Position numbers and translations under genes: made by a program. Of a stretch of DNA of 9,621 nt, positions 7,253-9,621 are shown one piece after another (the stretch's first letter is position 1; every line of letters begins with the position of its first letter). The notes below the pieces were generated by a model. That model had not been told where the DNA came from and ran no database searches. It saw only the letters and a program-made list of their open reading frames with translations. The stretch comes from VYFG01 sp022827325 (GTDB lineage: Bacteria > Pseudomonadota > Gammaproteobacteria > Arenicellales > Poriferihabitantaceae), in NCBI GenBank assembly GCA_022827325.1, contig JAJDTE010000173.1, positions 1 to 9,621 of the forward strand, written 5' to 3'.

Positions 7253-8014
7253 TCACCCCCGCACCTTCCCGTCCTTGTCGTGGTCCGCAACACCGATATC
7301 CTTCTTCTTGGCAATTCCGTAGGCCTGCTTCGCGTCGAGGTTCAGGGCATGTGCCGGCGCACCGAAATTGCCGAACGCCTCGTCCCAGGAGTGCTCCTTG
7401 CCGGTGTAATGCTTGCCCTCGCTGTACGGCTTGTTGTTGGGCTTGTTGTCGGCCGCCAGTTTTTCATCCAGGTAGTTGTCCACGGCCTGGTTATAGAACA
7501 CGGCGCCCATGGCAAATTTTGAAATCAGCTGGGGGTAGTCGTATCCGGTCAGCGGATCGAACCCGCCCTTGGCTGCGGCCGCCTTGCCGATCATGAACTC
7601 AATGACCTCGGCACCGGTCATCTTGCCGGACCAGCCATTGACAACGCCTTTATAGGTTTTCCCCTTCAGATCTTTGCCCTTGGATATCTGATCGACTTCG
7701 GTCTGCAGGACAACGAAGTCATCCTTGGATTTCGGATCCAGGATTGCACGACCCTCCTCCTTGCCGGCGTAGTACGCCATCATTTGCGACTTGATCTCAG
7801 CTGCATTGGAACCATCGCCCATTCCGGCAAGTTTCTTAAGGGAGTTGTGGAGGACCTGGCGTGCAGCCTGGCCCGTATATAAGGTCGAATCTGACTTGTC
7901 GCCGCCATACCCCTTGACGGTGACGGGGAAGGGTCCGTAGGTTTCAGCCAGTGCAGGTCCACTGCACACCAGAAGGCCGGCGACAACAAGTGCCGGGCAA
8001 TTCTTTGAAGTCAC
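7253..8014 (-). CDS. secreted DUF4856-type protein, first gene of the iron-uptake operon, probably C-terminally truncated
   Basis: The 253-residue product has a Sec signal peptide (MTSKNCPALVVAGLLVCSGPALA, cleavage after residue 23). Hallmarks of DUF4856 proteins follow: an N-terminal YTGQAARQVLHNSLKKL block (46-62), an MGAVFYNQAVDNYL helix (169-182), and KEHSWDEAFGNFGAP (206-220). I recognise it by these motifs; its biochemical function is not known to me. It ends at VADHDKDGKVRG, directly after an EF-hand-like DxDxDG loop (244-249). Family members, as I recall them, continue well beyond this loop with helical sequence, and no such sequence follows in any minus-strand frame. The start is GTG 8014, with AGGA 10 nt upstream. 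A strong Fur box and promoter precede it, and fbpA follows. I infer a periplasmic or surface role in iron acquisition; a fragment without function is the alternative. Confidence 0.75.
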   Translation of the reverse strand: MTSKNCPALVVAGLLVCSGPALAETYGPFPVTVKGYGGDKSDSTLYTGQAARQVLHNSLKKLAGMGDGSNAAEIKSQMMAYYAGKEEGRAILDPKSKDDFVVLQTEVDQISKGKDLKGKTYKGVVNGWSGKMTGAEVIEFMIGKAAAAKGGFDPLTGYDYPQLISKFAMGAVFYNQAVDNYLDEKLAADNKPNNKPYSEGKHYTGKEHSWDEAFGNFGAPAHALNLDAKQAYGIAKKKDIGVADHDKDGKVRG

Positions 8015-8065
8015 TTGATTTTATTCCTGTCAGTTGCTTGATGGATCTAGAATGACAAGGCATGT

Positions 8066-8094
8066 AATGTAAATAATAATGATTAGCATTACAA
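8066..8094 (-). promoter_or_regulatory. sigma70-like promoter of the DUF4856-fbpABC operon
   Basis: On the minus strand, TTGTAA (8089-8094) and TACATT (8066-8071) are separated by exactly 17 nt, each matching consensus at 4/6 positions. Transcription would start about 40-45 nt upstream of the GTG at 8014. The area is strikingly AT-rich against a GC-rich background. Confidence 0.6.
8075..8093. promoter_or_regulatory. Fur box overlapping the operon promoter
   Basis: Read on the minus strand, TGTAATGCTAATCATTATT matches the classical Fur consensus GATAATGATAATCATTATC at 15 of 19 positions. It covers the whole -35/-10 spacer and most of the -35, the position expected for repression by Fe-Fur. 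It supports iron-starvation induction of the downstream operon. Confidence 0.85.
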
Positions 8095-8110
8095 TAGATT
8101 TATAGAAATC

Positions 8111-8617
8111 CATTTAAGTGCTCGGTTGGGCATGGTCCGACACCAGGAGCACCGGGCCCTGATGCGGGAAGGCTATGAAAACCTCAAGGGGAGCAAGTAC
8201 GACTGGCTGACGAACCCGGCCAACATGACCCGTCGGCAGACGTCCGGGTCCCAGGTGCTGCGTGACAGCACGCTAAAGACCGCCCAGGCCTGGGCGATCA
8301 AGGGGATGGCTATGTCGCTCTGACACTATGTCAGCAGGACCTGGACCGAAAATGGCTGAAAGCGGTGGCTGTTCTGGGCGGTGCGCTGTCGCCTGGAGCC
8401 AGTTAAGCAAGCTGCCAGGACGATCTGGAACCATCTGTGGGGTATCCTCAATACCGTTGTCCTGAATATCACCAACGATCCTTCGGAGGGCATCAACAGC
8501 AAGATCCGGATGGTCAAGATTCGCAGCTGGGGGTTTCGAAACAATCAGCGGTTCGCCAACACGATCTACTTCCACCTCGGCGGGTTGGACCTCCACCCCG
8601 AACCCGTCAAACGATGA
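8111..8617 (+). pseudogene. ISL3-family transposase, C-terminal remnant with two in-frame TGA codons
   Basis: One continuous frame reads as the C-terminal 165-170 codons of an ISL3 transposase, which is normally about 400 residues or more. Recognisable blocks are VRHQEHRALMREGYENLKGSK, WLTNPANM, LRDSTLKTAQAWAIKGMAMSL, CRLEPVKQAARTIWNHLWGI, the DPSEGINSKIRMVKIRSWGFR segment carrying the probable last catalytic Glu, and FANTIYFHLGGLDLHP. The N-terminal half, with the DNA-binding region and the first catalytic Asp residues, is missing. Two stops, TGA at 8321-8323 and TGA at 8357-8359, each stand where the family has Trp (SLWHYVSRTW and W in the next block), so both look like TGG to TGA mutations. 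There is no frameshift. The remnant begins within about 20 nt of the Fur box. It cannot encode an active transposase. Confidence 0.88.
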
Positions 8618-8619
8618 AT

Positions 8620-8645
8620 CTACCCGCTTGATCTGGGGAAGAGCC
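8620..8645 (+). repeat. right terminal inverted repeat of the ISL3 remnant
   Basis: The segment ends GGGGAAGAGCC; its reverse complement begins GGCTCTTCCCC, matching the GGCTCTTC termini known from ISL3 elements such as IS31831. It starts just after the transposase stop codon, as usual. The partner repeat is missing. Confidence 0.65.
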
Positions 8646-8688
8646 TACCGATATGGTAATTTAACTGTGGCGAAGAGAAATACTTTCC

Positions 8689-8703
8689 GACTGGAAGCCA
8701 GTC
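8689..8703. other. small hairpin downstream of cytochrome c gene
   Basis: GACTGG and CCAGTC form a 6-bp stem with a 3-nt loop, about 50 nt past the cytochrome stop on the minus strand. There is no T-tract, so it is only a possible transcript end. Confidence 0.25.
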
Positions 8704-8751
8704 CAGACACCTGCAGTTATTTTGGTCTTTCCGTCTGCCGATAAACAGCAA

Positions 8752-9165
8752 CTATTCGGTAATCGACATCAGGTAGGCGATCACGTCGGCACGCTGGTCC
8801 TCTTTCTTCAGTTTGAACTTCATTTTATTGCGTACTTTGGATTCGCCCAGCGTCTCCTTGAGGAAAGCCTTTGTGTCGGTGATGTAGGCATCCATGAGTT
8901 CAGGCGTCCAGACGAGACCAGCTTCACCAGCCGCAACCATACTTTTTCCGTATTTGAAATCCGCCGTACCGGCCTGGCGGCCGAAAATGCCCAGTAGATT
9001 TGGCCCAGTAGGTTTCTTCTTGCCTGCTTCGATCGAATGACATGCCTTACAAGACTTTTTGAACACTGCCTCACCCTTGACAGGGTCCCCAGGAGTAAAG
9101 GCTGTACTCATGTAAGTCACCAACATCAATACCAACGCAACAGCAGCCGGGACAGTTTTTCTCAT
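8752..9165 (-). CDS. class I c-type cytochrome, mono-haem, exported
   Basis: This is a 137-residue mono-haem electron carrier. An N-terminal hydrophobic segment (MRKTVPAAVALVLMLVTYMS) exports the protein or anchors it facing the periplasm. The haem attachment motif is CKACH (39-43). GPNLLGIFGR (54-63), the WTPELMDAY segment (86-94), the Met haem ligand in NKMKF (M115) and a C-terminal RADVIAYL helix follow in the class I (c2/mitochondrial-like) order. The ATG at 9165 is preferred over a longer open frame because it begins the signal sequence and has GGAG 8 nt upstream. The segment after the haem site is Lys-rich (GKKKPTG) and the C-terminal part is also basic, which may suit an acidic partner; the next gene upstream encodes a very acidic exported protein. 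The redox partner cannot be read from the sequence. Confidence 0.92.
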   Translation of the reverse strand: MRKTVPAAVALVLMLVTYMSTAFTPGDPVKGEAVFKKSCKACHSIEAGKKKPTGPNLLGIFGRQAGTADFKYGKSMVAAGEAGLVWTPELMDAYITDTKAFLKETLGESKVRNKMKFKLKKEDQRADVIAYLMSITE

Positions 9166-9187
9166 GGTGATTACTCCAGGGGGGTAT

Positions 9188-9221
9188 TGGGCAGTTGCAT
9201 TGATCCAGGGGCAACTGCCCA
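9188..9221. other. strong inverted repeat between the acidic small gene and the cytochrome c gene
   Basis: TGGGCAGTTGC (9188-9198) and GCAACTGCCCA (9211-9221) are perfect 11-nt arms around a 12-nt loop. Flanking GGGG/CCCC could extend the stem past a 3-nt bulge. It ends 22 nt before the cytochrome ATG. No T-tract follows on the minus strand, so a stabilising, processing or regulatory hairpin is likelier than a simple terminator. Confidence 0.7.
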
Positions 9222-9234
9222 CCCCACATATGCC

Positions 9235-9483
9235 TCAGTTTATCGTGATCGTGAACTCGTCTTCCTCAAACGATATCGCTTCGACGAGACAACCAGACTC
9301 TTCGTCAAAGGAGAAAATGGTTGCTACTTCAGCAACCACCGAAAGCCGGCAGAATCGGCCTTCATTTACCATTGATTCCGGGCACTCCTCCATATCGGTA
9401 TGGGGAACGCTGGCCTCGTAAACATCGTAGGAAAGAGCACACTCCATGTCTCCTGCAAGCACAGGGCCTGCGAGAGCGAGCAA
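9235..9483 (-). CDS. small acidic exported protein with four cysteines, unknown function
   Basis: I do not recognise the family. Read from TTG 9483, the product has 82 residues. The true protein is probably longer, because the same frame continues upstream without stops and adds RKFLILIVAAQTAVFSAI before LLALAGPVLAG. Together these make a textbook signal peptide cleaved near ALAG/D. The mature part, starting at about DMECALSYDV, contains four Cys (C15, C34, C45, C65 from the TTG), likely two disulfides in the periplasm, and is very rich in Asp/Glu with few basic residues. No ATG, and no GTG or TTG other than 9483, exists in frame up to the window edge, so the start is unresolved. The gene lies 69 nt upstream of the cytochrome c start on the same strand, separated by the hairpin at 9188-9221, which suggests a co-transcribed pair. 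Signal peptide, coherent composition and context support a real gene. Confidence 0.6.
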   Translation of the reverse strand: MLALAGPVLAGDMECALSYDVYEASVPHTDMEECPESMVNEGRFCRLSVVAEVATIFSFDEESGCLVEAISFEEDEFTITIN

Positions 9484-9512
9484 GATCGCAGAAAATACGG
9501 CAGTTTGGGCAG

Positions 9513-9554
9513 CGACAATCAGGATGAGAAACTTCCGACAATCAAGATGAGAAA
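9513..9554. repeat. imperfect 23-nt-period tandem repeat
   Basis: Positions 9513-9531 and 9536-9554 match at 18 of 19 bases (CGACAATCAGGATGAGAAA versus the copy with A for G). The period of 23 is not a multiple of three. It covers the likely 5' end of the small acidic gene and may explain why no normal start codon is found. Confidence 0.75.
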
Positions 9555-9562
9555 GCCGAAGT

Positions 9563-9609
9563 CGCGCACCTTGGGAGGGAGGGCGTAGCCCGACCGGACA
9601 AGGTGCGCG
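9563..9609. repeat. long inverted repeat at the right edge
   Basis: CGCGCACCTTG (9563-9573) pairs perfectly with CAAGGTGCGCG (9599-9609). The 25-nt loop contains an inner GGGC-GTA-GCCC hairpin. It could be an intergenic palindromic repeat family or a terminator/regulatory structure; the window ends 12 nt later. Confidence 0.6.
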
Positions 9610-9621
9610 GCGGCCGGGCCG

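Larger units (their letters stand above)
8111..8645 (+). mobile_element. decayed ISL3-family insertion sequence, right end only
   Basis: The element comprises the transposase remnant, 2 nt of spacer and a terminal repeat ending GAAGAGCC at 8645. The left end and about the first 60% of the transposase are absent, so any 8-bp target duplication cannot be checked. Its left limit (about 8100-8111) is set by where family-like sequence begins. Confidence 0.75.

Noticed and set aside
7165..7314. 50-codon upstream extension of fbpA
   Set aside because: It overlaps the end of the DUF4856-type gene, is Arg/Pro-rich noise and would bury the evident signal peptide of FbpA.
8321..8359. TGA read as Trp (alternative genetic code)
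   Set aside because: ispH, fbpA, fbpB, fbpC, bfr and bfd all terminate at TGA where homologues end, so the TGA codons in the IS are ordinary nonsense mutations.
1..9621. tRNA, rRNA or CRISPR array
   Set aside because: No cloverleaf-type sequence, rRNA motif or regularly spaced repeat array was seen on either strand.

Overview
The window looks like chromosomal DNA of a fairly GC-rich gammaproteobacterium. The reasons are the IspH and Fur sequences, a Bfr/Bfd pair of the E. coli/Pseudomonas type, FbpABC, a class I cytochrome c and a decayed ISL3-family transposase. I cannot name the genus. All complete genes lie on the minus strand except the ispH fragment at the left edge and the IS remnant. 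Six of the genes end in TGA where homologues end, so the standard code applies.

Layout, left to right. At 2-835 (+) is the 3' part of ispH (isoprenoid synthesis), convergent with fur at 1034-1483 (-). Then come bfd at 1652-1891 (-), a 481-bp stretch without a convincing gene that carries the bfd promoter, and bfr at 2373-2855 (-). A 380-bp AT-rich non-coding stretch with a perfect 17-nt palindrome follows. The operon at 8014->3236 (-) encodes a secreted DUF4856-type protein, then FbpA, FbpB and FbpC, which form a ferric-iron ABC importer. Its promoter (8066-8094) overlaps a 15/19 match to the Fur box. Directly beyond it is a truncated, nonsense-mutated ISL3 transposase with one recognisable terminal end (8111-8645, +). 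Further right are a periplasmic/membrane-tethered cytochrome c (8752-9165, -) and a small, acidic, four-cysteine exported protein (9235-9483, -), separated by a strong 11-bp-stem inverted repeat. The right edge holds a short tandem repeat and another long inverted repeat.

The window is essentially an iron-homeostasis cluster. Fur senses Fe(II). FbpABC imports Fe(III). Bfr stores iron and Bfd releases it by passing electrons to the Bfr haem. The Fur-controlled DUF4856 protein sits first in the importer operon and probably handles iron outside the cytoplasm. The points most worth a second look are the DUF4856-FbpABC linkage, the apparent C-terminal truncation of the DUF4856 protein at an EF-hand-like loop, matching promoter/Fur architecture at two loci, the palindrome ahead of bfr, and the unnamed acidic four-Cys protein paired with cytochrome c.
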